Source of the DNA: Juglans regia
Lineage: Eukaryota; Streptophyta; Magnoliopsida; Fagales; Juglandaceae
Assembly: GCF_001411555.2 (NCBI RefSeq)
Contig: NC_049912.1
Location: forward strand, 16,972,341 to 17,036,340
DNA: 64,000 nucleotides
Reading direction: 5' to 3'
Shown here: positions 1 to 11,986 of the stretch, one piece after another
Layout: each line of letters begins with the position of its first letter
Position numbering within the stretch: the stretch's first letter is position 1
Program-made: the position numbers and the translations under genes
The notes under the pieces: generated by a model
Told to the model about the DNA's origin: nothing
The model's input: only the letters and a program-made list of their open reading frames with translations
The model's database searches: none

Positions 1-50
1 CTAAATCCTTGATTTACATGCAATAAATCTTAAAACAATACATCCATATA
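1..50 (-). mobile_element. Ty3-gypsy chromovirus 3' LTR, distal piece
   Basis: These 50 bases match 14397-14446 closely (both end in the string catccatata). The match resumes after the solo LTR at 5264. They are therefore part of the same LTR as 5264-7033, cut off by the window edge and separated from it by an inserted element. The last five bases, ATATA, are the target site duplicated by that insertion. Confidence 0.75.
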
Positions 51-679
51 TGTAATACTCTGTTCCTTCCTTCTTACGTACGCTTCTTCTTTCTGACGTA
101 TGTTCCGTCTTTATGATGTAAGCAAATCCCGAGGGCAGAGATTTTGTGATTATCTGCCCCTTCTATCTAGCGACTGCGAGACATGTCATGCGTGTTGAAC
201 TATGATGGCGTGTTTCAAAAGATATCGTGTGACTTTCAGGGCACGCTCAGTATTTTAAATATGCTGGAAATATTTATAAGGAGTAATTCCAGTATTATTG
301 AATTAAGATTTATCTTAAATACGATAATCATAATATTCTTGAAGAGCTCCAAAAATATTGTAATTGTTAGAAATTATTTTAATATCATTATTAAAATGAT
401 TTCAATTATTTAAGATATTATGATATTTAAATTATGTTGAGAGCTTTTATTAATTAAATGATTTTATTATCTTTAATATGTTAAGTGAGATTTCATCATT
501 TTATTAATGATGAAGAATATTATTTTATAAACTAAAGTTAGTTTAAAATAATATTCTACCTAAATTCCTCTAAGCACTTTTAATTAAGTTAATAGTTAAT
601 ACATTTCAAATCAGTGTTTTAATCCCTCGCCATTAGATCGTTACGTGGATCCCCAGACGAATGGACTGGGTTAAATACC

Positions 680-1640
680 CAGACCCCCTCTCTTTCTCCC
701 TCACTTTTCCCATAACTCTCTCTCTCCTCCTTCTCCATAGCGTACGCAGTACGCGGCTTCTCTCCACGCCGAACAGTTCCACGCCTCAACCGGTACTGCC
801 GTGCATCGGTAGCCCTCACCGCCGGCACCACCAGCCGCACCTCCCTCCGACGAGCCCAACCAGCCCAGCCCCTCTCTCTCATGCTCTCCCTTTCTCCATT
901 TCGGAAGTACACAGCCTGAATGGGCTTGGTGTGCGCAGCGCCGCTGTGCGCCCCCCAACAATGCCACCACTCCCACGACAGCTTCCTCTTCCACTGGCCA
1001 ACCTCCTCCAGCAAGCTCGGCCTCCACCGTGCAGTCCTCGCTCTCCCCTCACGGCAAGTAGCCGAAATGGGTCTTTGACCCATTTCCCCACCGTGTGCCG
1101 CCGTACGTAGCCACCCACGGCCACCAAGCGCCACCATGGACCTCCCCTCCCCTCCCCCTTCCTCCTCCACGTGACCCATGGCCAGAAGCCCTTCTCCACC
1201 GCACGGGCTTCCTCTCTTCACACGCACGGGTTGCACACCGTGCACCGCCACCCACAACAGATGACCACCACCTCCAGCCTCCTTAGGCCACCACTGAACT
1301 ATCCCAACCACCTACGGCCCCGATCTGCCACCCACGCACGCACACTCTCTCTCTCACTCTCCCACGGCTTCTCCTCCACCGTGAACCACCATGGCGCCAC
1401 CCCAGTGCCACCATGAGCTCCACCAGCAACCCCTCAACCCAACCCTAGGTCCAAACCACCACTTTGAGTGGTGGGTAATCACTGCACGTGATGGACAGCG
1501 ACTACGCGTGGTTGACCGCCACTGTACACGGCTAGATCCACCGTGTTACGCTCCTTGCCATCATCACAAGGCTACCACGAGCCCTTCCAAGGCCACACCT
1601 AGCTATCCAAACACCTAGACAGTTAACGTACGTAGGTTAG
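680..1640 (+). other. GC-rich, CT-rich leader-like stretch inside the solo LTR
   Basis: Composition shifts sharply from AT-rich to C/T-rich with runs such as CTCTCTCTC and CCACC. Open frames occur on both strands because stop codons are rare here, but their translations are Pro/Ser/Leu/His-rich low complexity with no domain. A diverged copy of part of this stretch lies in reverse at 55060-55390; they share CTACGTACGGCGGC and the nearby words AAATGGGT and ATTTCGG. This is probably transcribed but non-coding LTR sequence. Confidence 0.5.
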
Positions 1641-2099
1641 CCGCCACGTACGACACTTCCGACATTATTGGCTATGACGGTCAACGAGCAACGCACGGGT
1701 TATCCCGTCGATGGTATAACTCTCTATCCCTCGTATTTATATTAGATATTGATTAGTTGACTAGGTTGTGGACTATGCTGTTGGTATTGTGGAGTTGTGG
1801 TATTGTGATGTGGTGCTGTGTAACGACGTGTTGGGCATTCTGTGTGGTGAAGTGTTGGGCATATATGTGTTGGGTGGAGATGTGTTGTGCCGTGTAGTGT
1901 GGTTGTGGAGTATATGTTGTATTGGTGACGTGGCAAATGGAATGGGAATAGTACACGCTGGGTGTACTTTGTGTGTGGCGTAATGTGAGACAATGAGAGT
2001 ATATGTAAAATATACCCTCCTGGCGTATTGTGGAACGGGACGAGTACGAGTGGAGTGTACTCAGTGGCGTAGTACGTGAAAAAGGAGTACATGTGGAGT

Positions 2100-2543
2100 G
2101 TACTCCATGTGGTAGAGTGATGCACCATATGGCGGATATGCCATAATGGTAATGTGTCGTAGTATGTATGAAGGGAGTATACGAAGAGTGTACTCCATGT
2201 GGTATATTGATGTACCATATGGCGATTTAGCCATAATGGTGATGTGGCTTGTTGTATATGTGGGGAGTACATATGGAATGTACCCTATGTGGTGGACGAT
2301 GCACCATATGGCGGGTATGCCATAATGGTGATGAGGAGTAATGCAGGTGAATGGAGTACACATGGAGTACACTCCATGTGGTATAGTGATGCACCATATG
2401 GCGGATATGCCATAGTGGTGATGGAGCGTATGTAAAGAGAGTACAAATGGAATGTACTCCATGTGATGGAGTGATGTACTATATGATGGGTACGCCATAG
2501 TGATGATGTGGCATAGCATGTGAGAAGAGAGTACGCATGGGAT
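2100..2543 (+). repeat. Tandem array, five units of about 90 bp
   Basis: Units begin near 2100, 2190, 2280, 2369 and 2454. Each opens with a variant of GTACTCCATGTGG and contains CACCATATGGCGGATATGCC about 20 bases later. A partial sixth start is at 2544. Units differ by substitutions and a few small indels, so the array is old. It lies wholly inside the solo LTR. Confidence 0.8.
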
Positions 2544-2729
2544 GTACTCCATAAGGTGCAACGAAATGCTTTGTGGCGTGTCGCAGAGATAAGGATGGTT
2601 AAGTGATCAATGGGCGTGGAACATGATGGATAGTGTCGAGAACTGTGGAACAGTGTTCCGAAGTAGTTATGGCATAGCCTGTAGTCTGAGGTGACAAGTG
2701 TCACCGTGATGGACTTATGGCTAGGAATA

Positions 2730-2922
2730 TGCGTGAAGTAGTAGAACAAGTGTAAGAGTGCGCAGCGGAAGCATGACTGAGGAATGTCACGAAGTGACAT
2801 GACTATTGATAGTCGTGCTTGCGATGGATGAAGTAGCGGAACAAGTGTAAGAGTACGCAGCGGAAGCATAACTAAGCAACATCACAAAGTGACGTGGTTA
2901 TTGGCAGTCATGCTTATGCGGG
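2730..2922 (+). repeat. Two-copy direct repeat of about 96 bp
   Basis: Two adjacent units share GAACAAGTGTAAGAGT, CGCAGCGGAAGCAT and a CAAAGTGAC/CGAAGTGAC segment. The repeat lies in the same solo LTR just after the 90-bp array and shows the same kind of local duplication. Confidence 0.6.
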
Positions 2923-5263
2923 TGAAATGTTAGAGTGTAGAAATAACGTAACGGGAACGTGACGAGATGTCATGATGTGACGGGAGTACGTGAGGAACCG
3001 TACTCGTGATGAGTCAGGAGTTGACGTAGCAGAATGTTGGGTAACGCGACAAAGTCACAGTGTAGCTCTGGAGCAATCTCGGGCTATGTGACATGACATA
3101 AGGCATAGTTGTGAATGAAGTCTTGTCATGTTAAGTGTTGGGATGAACTGTCAAAAGGGGCTGGTAGTATTAAGAGTCATGCTAGCCAAGTTAAGAGAAG
3201 ATTGGTATCGGAGTATGGCTCTTGTCCTTACGAGCAGATGATCAACATGTTATATGTTGATCTTAGGTGATAAAGGGGTAAGGCACATGTGTAACATGGT
3301 GAGACACATGTGCCAGACGGATTCATCATATGTAATGGGTAATCTATCATTAGTACAGTTACACGGTGCTTGAGCCTCAGAGTTGGCTTAGAGCCGTGTG
3401 GCTTGGATGGATGGGAATGAGGATTAGTATGGGCTAAGGTGCATGAAGGTAGTGACGGGCATATTATCTAGGATTGGGATGCGTGATTCCATCGATCAGA
3501 ATCATGCGTCGGAATATGGTTGTAAGAAGAGTAAGACGAATGTCTTAGTATCTTAATCCTAAGATGAATCATGGGTTCACTTTAGTGGATGAGCACTCAA
3601 GGCAAGACTTTGAGTTGGAAGATGTGGTGACCGTAAGTGGTCCCAAAAGATTTAACATAGTAAAGGGCACGTAAGTGCATGGGATAGAAGGAGAGTGTTC
3701 CAAGTATAGCGTAGATCCATTTATAGTTCAAGTTGCTTATGCATTAGATAGAGAATGACGCTAAGGTATGTATATGTATGTAGGTTGCCATCTGACAAGC
3801 ACATGAATGGACTGCATGATATGCAAATAGCATGGAGTCCAGTTAAGTGTTACATTCATACTCTTCTAGAGTCTTTATAAGATAAAAGAAAAGGAAAACG
3901 AAAGCTTTTCCTTTATGACGCTTTAAGAAAAGACTAAAGACGTTAAGAAAGAAAATGCTAAATGTTCAAAGGTATAAGTATGTACGGCCCCTCCTTGGCA
4001 GCTTTTGTTTATGCAACCAAAGTATTAATTGTACGCATGTGAATGGATGACTATACGTTATATCTATTGTATGTATTTTCTGAGAAAATCTATAAACTGA
4101 TGAAAATGCATGAAAGGTATGACAACGGATGTTTTTATGGATCCTACGAACCAACGCTCTCATGTGCTCCACGGGGTGATGCTCGTGGATGCCATGATTG
4201 ACGACGTTCAATGGGATGCCATGAAAGCTGATGTTTAAGTCCATGTATGTTCTTAAATGACGTTTTCACGAACGAACTGTTAAAGAAATGATTGAACTGA
4301 AATGAACTGAAAAAGGAAAATATCATTTTCGGGCTTACGCCCCAAACAATATTTTCTCATGAAAAGAAATGATTGTTAAATGAAAGAATGAACTGAATGA
4401 AAGCTCCAGCTCTTTCGAGCTGACATGAATGAATGAATGAAAAGAACGAACGAATGAAAAGCAAGAAAGAAATGAAAGCATGAAATGTATGAAGATACAT
4501 AATGTCCACATGAATGAATGAAAAGGGTACCAATGAATGGGCAGATTGCAATGCCGGGTAAGTAGTACTGGAAGTGCACCCAGTGCTACCCCCTATGAAA
4601 GGGATTCCCAACCCGTGGCCACGGGCGGAATCCTGGTCCAAAGGAAGACCGCTAACCCCAAAACACACGGGGTTTAAAAGAGATGTATGCATGTACTGGC
4701 CTATGAAAGTGATAAGAATGAATGGATGTATGCATGTACAAATGCACGAACCTTGAATAAATGAAGGCACTGACGGGAGAAACGTTTTACAAAAAGGATG
4801 CCCATGTTTAAAAGAGAAAAACCCCGTCCAGTGAAGTTTTCAAACGAACACACGTATGACACGTATGCATGCACGTAATAGTATGTACGAGTGACGAATG
4901 CATGAATGAAAACCTATGTTGCTATATTTTAACTGTATGAAGTAATGCTTACTAGTGTTTGACTCATTTTAGTTTTTATGCATGTCCCTCCCCTTACAGG
5001 AACTGCATGATCAGGACGGACACGGCCCATAGGGAAGAGCACGAAAGTCTAGGCACGAGTTTTAAATGTACGAGAGGTCTTTTATTATAAGATTTATGTT
5101 TTCTGCTGTAAATCTCTTTTATCCCAAAGCACATTTTAATTTATAAACATGGAGTCTCACACCCTTCGTATGCAAGTGAAAAGTTTTAAATCAGACGGTA
5201 ATTCCCGTCGTCCTTTTATAAAAATATTTTGAAAAAAGTCCCACCACAAGAACAGGTGTTACA

Positions 5264-7033
5264 ATATAGGTCACATCCAAATTCTAACTTGATATAAGCA
5301 TTAAATCTAACATACCATAGCAAATAATCCATCAAAATAAAGACCAAACTCGAGAGCCTCTAATCAAGCTTAAAAGCATACTCTTGCATGTTTATTACAA
5401 ATCCAACAAATACCTAAGTCACAAAGTTTAAAAAAACGAACTTAATCAATAGATCAAAGCTTTAATAACAAGATTTTCAAAAACCAAAACTATAGAATCA
5501 AGAACCTAAGGCTAAAATGACAAACTACACCAAACAAAAACTTATTTGGAGGATTTGGTTTCTAGCACTTAATAGCTCATGCAAATCCAGTTTATAATGA
5601 CCTAACATACTATAAATCAAACCATAACTTACACTAAAACCATGTGAACACTTCATAGAATTGAGATTCACAAATCTTTTCATCAAAACAACACAAACTT
5701 CCAAGGTTTAACAACAAAAATCCAAATTGAACCCTTTCATCATCAACACCAATATTCATCCAGCAAACTTCCAAGAAAAATCAACCAATACTCTCCCAAG
5801 TAATCAAGACTCATAAATTAACAAAATAGAAGATATTTAAGCCAAGAAAAATAACTTACAAAAGCTGGAAGTCAAGAACACAAAGCCGCATACGTGTTTC
5901 TCCCCAAGTTCACTTGGTTTCTCTTTAGTATAAGTGATGAAAAATAAACCAAGCGTGGGAGAAAATGAGAAGGAGGTGTGGGGGGTGTGTAGCGGCTAAT
6001 ATATGACACTTAAAGTGAGGTCAACTTGTGAAAGGAGAAGGAAAAAGTTGACGAAGTGTGATGGAAAGTTGTTGTCGAGTGGGGTGAAATTGAGGAGGAT
6101 TTTGGGTTGCTTTTTTGGCCTTCTATAAAACACTTTTTGGAATTGAATATGAGGTGGTCGTCCGCCATGGTATGGCCTTGTAAGTGGAGGAAAGCTTGTG
6201 GGAGAAGTTTGGGGGAACTAGGGGTTTCGATGGGACTAAAGAGAGTGTAATTGAATGGCATTCCATTTGGGGTTTCGGTTAGGGTTTAGTCTAAATCTAG
6301 ATTTCTTGGTCAAATGCATGTATCAAGGTGTAAGAGACTGGATGAGGGTGTAAGAGAGTGTACTTGAGTGTACTTGAGTGATTGGTTGCTTGTGGAAGTG
6401 TCTTAAACCAAGTGGGATTCACATGATCAAAACCAGCCACAAGTTTAGGGTTTGGAGGTCTAGGTTTCTGAAACCATGTGGAGTTTCATTAGAGTTGAAA
6501 CCCTCTTTTTGGTTGGTCAAAAAGTGTTTGAGTTGATGGAATAGTGAATTGTGTAAGAAGCCTATTCACTTGCTTCGTATTCACTCCAATCACTTAAACA
6601 TTTGTACTCCTCTTGACAAGTGTCTATTGGATTTCCAAATAGATAGCTAAGATTGTGCCATGTGTCCAAAAAGGTTTTCTAGTGATCTTAGGTTGATTTG
6701 GACATCCTACATGGAGATTTAATAGCTGTTTGAATCAAATGGCACGTGGTGCTCTCCCTAAGAATTACTATTCACTTGATGAAACTTTTTTAGTGCACCA
6801 TAAAATTCTAAATATTTAAATAAGTCTAATGGTACAATTTTTTTTGTAAAGTTGTACTCCAAAGTGTCTCAAATAAATAAAAAGGCAATCCATCTCCGTA
6901 GTGGATTGAGATTCGAATATGTTAATGGATTAAACCGAATCAATCGCTCAAATTATGAAATCATTTCTGGATTTTATGACGTTTCTAAGGTATAAAGAGA
7001 TTCTTTCTATCAAATTTCTTTTGGGTGGTTACA
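5264..7033 (-). mobile_element. 3' LTR of a Ty3-gypsy chromovirus (main part)
   Basis: On the minus strand the LTR begins TGTAACCACCC at 7033. It is immediately preceded by a purine-rich tract (AGAAGGGGAGGA, polypurine tract) and by the AATTTCGGGGAGGAAA string that typically follows the pol stop in plant Ty3-gypsy elements. The LTR reads downward to 5264, is interrupted by the solo LTR, and resumes at 50-1. A same-orientation relative is at 14390-14903. No protein is encoded; the open frame at 6010-6261 is not convincing. Confidence 0.75.
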
Positions 7034-7595
7034 TCCTCCCCTTCTAAAAAAATATTTCCTCCCCGAAATTTGAGTACGCATACAAAAATATAACTAACTA
7101 CCAAAACAAAAGATATGAGATACTCACAAAGCTACTGTTCGTCACAATGTGTCATCGTTGAAATCATAGTACATGTTGGCAAAATGTGCAAGGTCAACCT
7201 CTTGCTCAACCTTATTGGCGTTGTCAGTGTGTCATTGTTGGGCACATCCCCTGGATGAGAAGGCATCCTCGGTGCATCAACGACATTGATGACCCAGATG
7301 TCTGGGGTGTAGTACAAAAAATTTGAGGTGAACATACTTTATTTGATATCCAAACAAATGAAGTACAAAATTATTTGATGTAATGTAATCATTGTACCAA
7401 ACAATAAATACAAACTCGGCTAAGTCGTGTTCACAGACAAAACAAAAGCTACACTACAATCCCAACAAATGAGGGTATTTGGCTTTCATATTAACTTCTT
7501 TCTCCCAAGCTGCTTCCTGAACATTATGATTTTGTCACAGTACTTTGACCAGTGAAATCTTACGGTTACCCAATTCCTTCTCTTTCTAATCAATA
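7034..7595 (-). pseudogene. Chromodomain end of a Ty3-gypsy polyprotein (broken)
   Basis: Reading the minus strand across the hAT insertion (11311 side, then 7595 downward) gives a chromodomain-like peptide. It includes KISLVKVL, then a stop where family members have Trp, then QNHNVQEAAWEKE and MKAKYPHL. That ending is typical of plant chromoviruses of the Del/Tekay kind. Several stops between 7470 and 7034 show it is dead. The frame then runs into the polypurine tract and the LTR at 7033. Confidence 0.7.
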
Positions 7596-7804
7596 AGCTG
7601 TATTAGGGTTGTACAGAAAACCGGCAAACCGCCTGAGACCGGCCGCCGGAGCTCGGAACCAGCCGAAACCGGCAGGGAACCTGTCGGCCGTCGGTGGTAA
7701 ATCATCAAAATCGGCATCGGCCGGTTCGGTCGCGGTTTGAACCAACCAAAAACTGAAAAACCGGCCGACGTCATATATATATATTTTCAAATATATTCAT
7801 TCAT

Positions 7805-7848
7805 TAAACGACGCCGTTTCACTTAAATAAGTGAAACGGTGTCGTTTA
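7805..7848. repeat. 44-bp near-perfect palindrome near the hAT left end
   Basis: The arms TAAACGACGCCGTTTCACTT and AAGTGAAACGGTGTCGTTTA pair with one mismatch around a short AT loop. It lies about 200 bp inside the element, where hAT subterminal transposase-binding repeats are usual. The word ACGGCGCCGTTTGGC at about 7878 is a third related copy. Confidence 0.7.
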
Positions 7849-8189
7849 CATCTTAAGGTTAGAAAAAAAAAATAACGGGAACGGCGCCGTTTGGCATTCC
7901 AAGTAGGGCATATTGTGAGATTTATTTATTTTTTTATAAGTAAGATTTATGAGTGATTTTCGATTAGTTGTTAGTGATTTTTTGATAAGAGACTAAGAGG
8001 ACCAATCAGTGGATTAGGGTTTGTGTTTTCTGGTTTGGTATTCCAATCTAGGGTTAGGGATTGTGTTTTCTGGTTTGAGATGATTGAAATAGTGAATCAA
8101 TTTGATGAAGAATGAAGATTGATGGTATTCCAATCTAGGGTTAGGGACTGTGCAGTGGGCATTGCCATTCACGGATTGAAAATTTGAAA

Positions 8190-8370
8190 ATGTAGTTTTG
8201 TTGAAAATAAAATAATTTGTGATTTTTATTGAAAATAAAATTTATGATGTGTTATAAATAATTTGTGATGTTTATTGAAAGTAAAATTTATGATGTGTTA
8301 TAAATAATTTATGATGTTATTGACAATAAATGTTCATAATTTATTGAAAGTAAAATAATTTGTGAGATTT
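8190..8370. repeat. AT-rich tandem repeat of about 50 bp
   Basis: Roughly three degenerate units share TTATTGAAA(A/G)TAAAATTTATGATG and GTTATAAATAATTT. The array lies upstream of the hAT transposase start and within the element. Confidence 0.55.
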
Positions 8371-8491
8371 ATGAGCGATCTAAAATGTAGATTAGAATCT
8401 TAGATTTGTGATGTTTGCCACGTTGCAAACTAGCTGCTGCGTAATTGACAATTGTGGTGATTTTTTGTTCTTTCTTGGTTTTACATGTTAG

Positions 8492-10612
8492 ATGGATTCT
8501 TCGTCAAGTCCAATTGATCTTGATTCAAACTCCCAAATACCAAAACCCCCGACTTCAAGTGCCCCTAATAGTAGTAATTGTCCACTTCCTAAGAAACGAA
8601 AAAGGGAAGGATCCGTCAATTGTTTGGGATCATTTTACAAAAGTTGAGCGTTGTTCCGTAGATGATCCTAAGGCCAAGTGTAATTATTGTGGCAAGATAT
8701 ACGCTTGCCACTCAAAGAGGAACGAAACTTCAACCATGCAAAATCATCTACCTTCATGTCCCAAAAATCCTCATAAGCGTGGGCCTTTAGATAAATACCA
8801 AACAACATTGGCAGGTGAGGTATCCTCGGAGGGGTTTGGAGAGAGTAATAACTCTTTAAGAAATCTTATAATCCATAAATATAGTGAGGAGGCTGTGAGG
8901 ATAGCGCTTGCGGAGATGGTAATTCTCGATGAATTACCATTTAGAATTGTTGAAGGGAAAGAATTTAAGAAGATGATTTGGTTGCTTGAACCTAGATTTA
9001 AAGTGTCATGTCGAGTGACGGTTGCAAGAGATTGTATGAAACTATTTGCATATGAAAAAGCCAAACTTAAAAAGTTATTTAAAGATGGGGGAATGAGGAT
9101 TTCATTAACTACCGATACGTGGACATCGGTACAAAATCTTAATTATATGTGTCTAACTGCCCATTTCATTGATAGTGATTGGAAGATGCAGAAGAAAATC
9201 ATTAATTTTTGTTTAATCTCTAATCATCGAGGGGATACCATTGGAAAATATGTTGAATCGTGCCTCCTTCATTGGGGCATTGATAAGATATTTATTGTTA
9301 ATGTTGATAATGCTAGCTCAAATGATACTGCAATTGCATATTTGAGACATTTTTTGATAGAAAATATGTTGGAGGGGAAGTATATGCACATGAGATGTTG
9401 TGCTCATATTCTGAATCTTGTCGTGAGTGAGGGTCTTAAGGAGTGTGATGATGCCATTACAATGGTTAGAAATGCGGTTAGATATGTGCGCTCCTCCCTT
9501 GCAAGATTAGACAAGTTTAAGAGATGTGCAGAAAAGGAAAAAATTGATTGTAAAAAAATATTGTGCCTTGATGTGCAAACCCGATGGAATTCAACTTACA
9601 TGATGTTGGAGGCTGCTGAGAAATTTGAAAAGGCTTTTAGGCGAATGGAGAGTGAGGACTACAATTTTCATTCTTACTTTAAGGATGGAAACATTGGGCC
9701 TCCTAGAGTTGACGAGTGAGAGATAGTACGGGTTTTTGTGAAATTTTTGAAGATGTTTTATGATGCCACTTGTCGATTTTCTGGTTCTTTACATGTCACG
9801 ACAAACACAAATTTTTTGGAGATTTGTAGGCTCCAAAAAGAGTTGGTTAGACTGTGTGAGAGTGAGAATACTTGTTTTATGAGCATGACCATAAGTATGA
9901 GAATGAAATTTGATAAGTATTGGGATTCATTGGATAGGATGAATTTGTTGTTATTGATTGCAGTTCTCCTTGATCCACGTAGTAAGTTGGGGCTTCTTAC
10001 TTTTCAGTTGAAAAAAATTTATGATCACAATTGGGCTGAAGATTTGTTGTCGAGGGTGAGACAATTATTATCAGACATGTATGCGAAGTATAATGCTACG
10101 TTCGGTTCTTCCTCGAGTAGCAGAAAACATGTTTCCCCTCCGTCATCTGCACTTCTAGATGATGCTGAAGACAATCATGAATCACAACTTTTTTTTATGA
10201 GTGGTTGTTAGTATCGACTGCCTCTGGATCTACATCTACCAAAACAGAGATTGACCGGAATTTATCAGATGATTGTGAGGCATTCAGTTAATCTTTTGAC
10301 TTGTTGAATTGGTGGAAAGTGAATGAACCTAACTATCCTATACTTGCGAGAATTGCACGAGACGTGTTAGCCATGCCTGTTTCCAAGGTTGCATCAGAGT
10401 CCGTATTTAGTATGGGACGTCGGGTACTTGATCCTTTTCAGAGTTCCTTGGCTCCAAGAACTGTTGAGGCACTTATTTGTACTCAGAATTGGTTGCGACA
10501 TCCGTCAACGCCAATTGATATTCGAGACTCCATGGATAATGTTGAGAGCTTTGTAGTAGAATCTGGTAATGTGTTTTTCTCATTCAATTTCCATATTCAT
10601 TTATTTTTATAA
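8492..10612 (+). pseudogene. hAT transposase (BED finger, hATC dimerisation), disabled
   Basis: The natural start is probably ATG 8492, reading MDSSSSPIDLDS. That frame must shift by one near 8585-8615, after the basic PKKRKRE stretch, to reach the BED-type zinc finger (DHFTK, KCNYCGKIY, then MQNHLPSCP). Further on come LTTDTWTSVQNLNY, VDNASSN, MRCCAHILNLVV and TRWNSTYMML, which are core hAT transposase motifs. The C-terminal dimerisation segment contains LLNWWKVNE, PVSKVASESVFS and a QNW near 10485. Damage: TGA at 9717-9719, a frameshift in the poly-T run near 10190, and TAA at 10289. A short last intron may begin at GTAATGTG near 10566. The coding is recognisable over roughly 700 codons, the normal length for Ac-like hAT proteins, but it cannot make an intact protein as it stands. 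Confidence 0.9.
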
Positions 10613-11310
10613 TTTTATTTATTTATTTTTTCATTATCCTAATTTATTAATATTGATTATTTGGTGTTTTCTTATAGAGTTATGAGCATCATACATCATA
10701 ACTATTGATGATTGAAGAGTCGAAGACTGCAGTTGAAGAATGAAGATTTTTTTATTCAAGAATAATTGTTATTTGTTACTTAAGACAATTTAGTTTTGTT
10801 TGTAATGTGTATTAAACATCTAGTGGAGTTTTTTTTATTTATCTAGTAATTAGTAATTTAGTATATAAGATAATAACACTATAAAATATAAGTAGTATAT
10901 ATGTAGTAGTTATCAGTTGCTAATAATATATGCATGGCATGATTAAAATTAAAAAGAAATTGATTTAAGTAAATAAATTTTAAAAATTCTGTAAAAAAAA
11001 GTCTAAATGTAGATGATCTTAAATAACAAAATGAGCCCAAAAAGAGGTTGAATTGGGTCTTAAAATGGCCCAAAAAGAGTGACTCAAACCGGCCCAAAAA
11101 GAGTGGCTCAAACCAGCCCAAACATAGTAGCCCAAACCGGCCCAACACTGACGAACCGACTGTGAACCGACCGGTAACCGAATCGGCCGGTTTTCACCTT
11201 ATGGTCGGTCGGTTTCGGCTGGTTTGGAGAGACCAACAAAACCGACCTATCGGTTTCGGTTTGGGCCCAAAACCGAACAGATAGGTCGGTTTTTCAGCCC
11301 TAAGCTGTAT

Positions 11311-11986
11311 TGATTTTTCCTCATATGTTAAGTTTAGTTACAATGGTATACTCTCGAGGTCGACGACTGCTGGAGTCTAATCCCCAAAGCTTTACTTCAA
11401 AGAAGATGTTGAACACATTGAGGATTCCATGAAACTCAGTTAGTAATCCAAACAGTACACAATTGCTCCTAATTTCTCCAATATCTCGTGTGGTCCCACA
11501 TACCTTGGACTCAATTTCTCCTTTATGCCGAATCGAGTCACTCCCCTCATGGGAGACATATTCACATAGTCCTAGTCTCCGACTTCAAACTCCAAATTTC
11601 TTCTCTTGTTGTCGGTATAAATTTCTGCCGACTCTACATCGTTCTCATTCTTTCCCTGATCACTAGAACCTGATCCTTTATATCTTGCAGGACTTTCGAT
11701 CTAATCAGTTTATTTTCTCTGACTTCATCGCAATACAATGGGGATCTGCACTTCCTTCCATACAAATTTTCATAGGGCGTCATTTGAATGTTGGTCTAGA
11801 AATTGTTATTGTAAACGAACTCTACTAGAGGTAACTGTTTTTTTTTTTTCAATTTCCTTCATGCTCCAGAACACAAGCCCTAAGCATGTTTTCCAAAGTC
11901 TGTATCATCTTCCTGGTCTGTTCATCTATTTGAGGATGGTAGGCACTATTAAATTTCAAACTAGTGCCCATCAAACTCTGCCAAAA
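11311..11986 (-). pseudogene. Decayed integrase C-terminal region of the gypsy element
   Basis: This stretch joins the chromodomain remnant on one side and the integrase core remnant at 11987 on the other. No long frame survives, and I assign it by position rather than by strong motifs. The plus-strand open frames here (11463-11673, 11738-12016) are shadows. Confidence 0.5.

Larger units (their letters stand above)
51..5263 (+). mobile_element. Large solo LTR (about 5.2 kb), Ty3-gypsy type
   Basis: The element starts TGTAATACTC and ends GGTGTTACA, so it has the TG...CA ends of an LTR. It is flanked by perfect 5-bp direct repeats ATATA at 46-50 and 5264-5268. The sequence on either side joins into one continuous stretch that is also found uninterrupted at 14397 onward. 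No gag or pol coding is visible inside, so it is best read as one LTR left after recombination between two. It has an AT-rich first 600 bases, a TATA-like TTAAATA near 673, a GC-rich pyrimidine-rich stretch at 680-1640, a 90-bp tandem array at 2100-2543, and purine-rich GAATGAAT strings at 4390-4520. A diverged inverted relative begins at 14904. The long open frames within it are low-complexity and I do not regard them as genes. Confidence 0.85.
7604..11302 (+). mobile_element. hAT DNA transposon, nearly full length, decayed
   Basis: The left end is TAGGGTTGTACAG and the right end read in reverse is TAGGGCTGAAAAACCG, so the element has short imperfect terminal inverted repeats. It is flanked by perfect 8-bp duplications AGCTGTAT at 7596-7603 and 11303-11310, the size expected for hAT. 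Both subterminal zones are rich in CCGG/CGGTTT motifs, and the middle encodes a transposase (separate entry). It sits inside the chromodomain region of the surrounding gypsy element, so it arrived later than that element. Confidence 0.93.

Noticed and set aside
619..1618. Several overlapping GC-rich open frames on both strands (up to 230 residues)
   Set aside because: They arise because stops are rare in C/T-rich sequence. Translations are low complexity, overlap on both strands, and lie inside a solo LTR.
2100..2543. Regular repeats considered as a CRISPR array
   Set aside because: Units are contiguous and similar along their whole length, with no repeat/spacer alternation, in a plant LTR.
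1742..2869. Long minus-strand frames rich in His, Tyr and Thr
   Set aside because: They follow the 90-bp tandem array and change with its repeats; no domain and no start context.
5264..6260. Possible small gene at 6010-6261
   Set aside because: It lies in an LTR and has a Ser/Thr-rich low-complexity translation without a domain.
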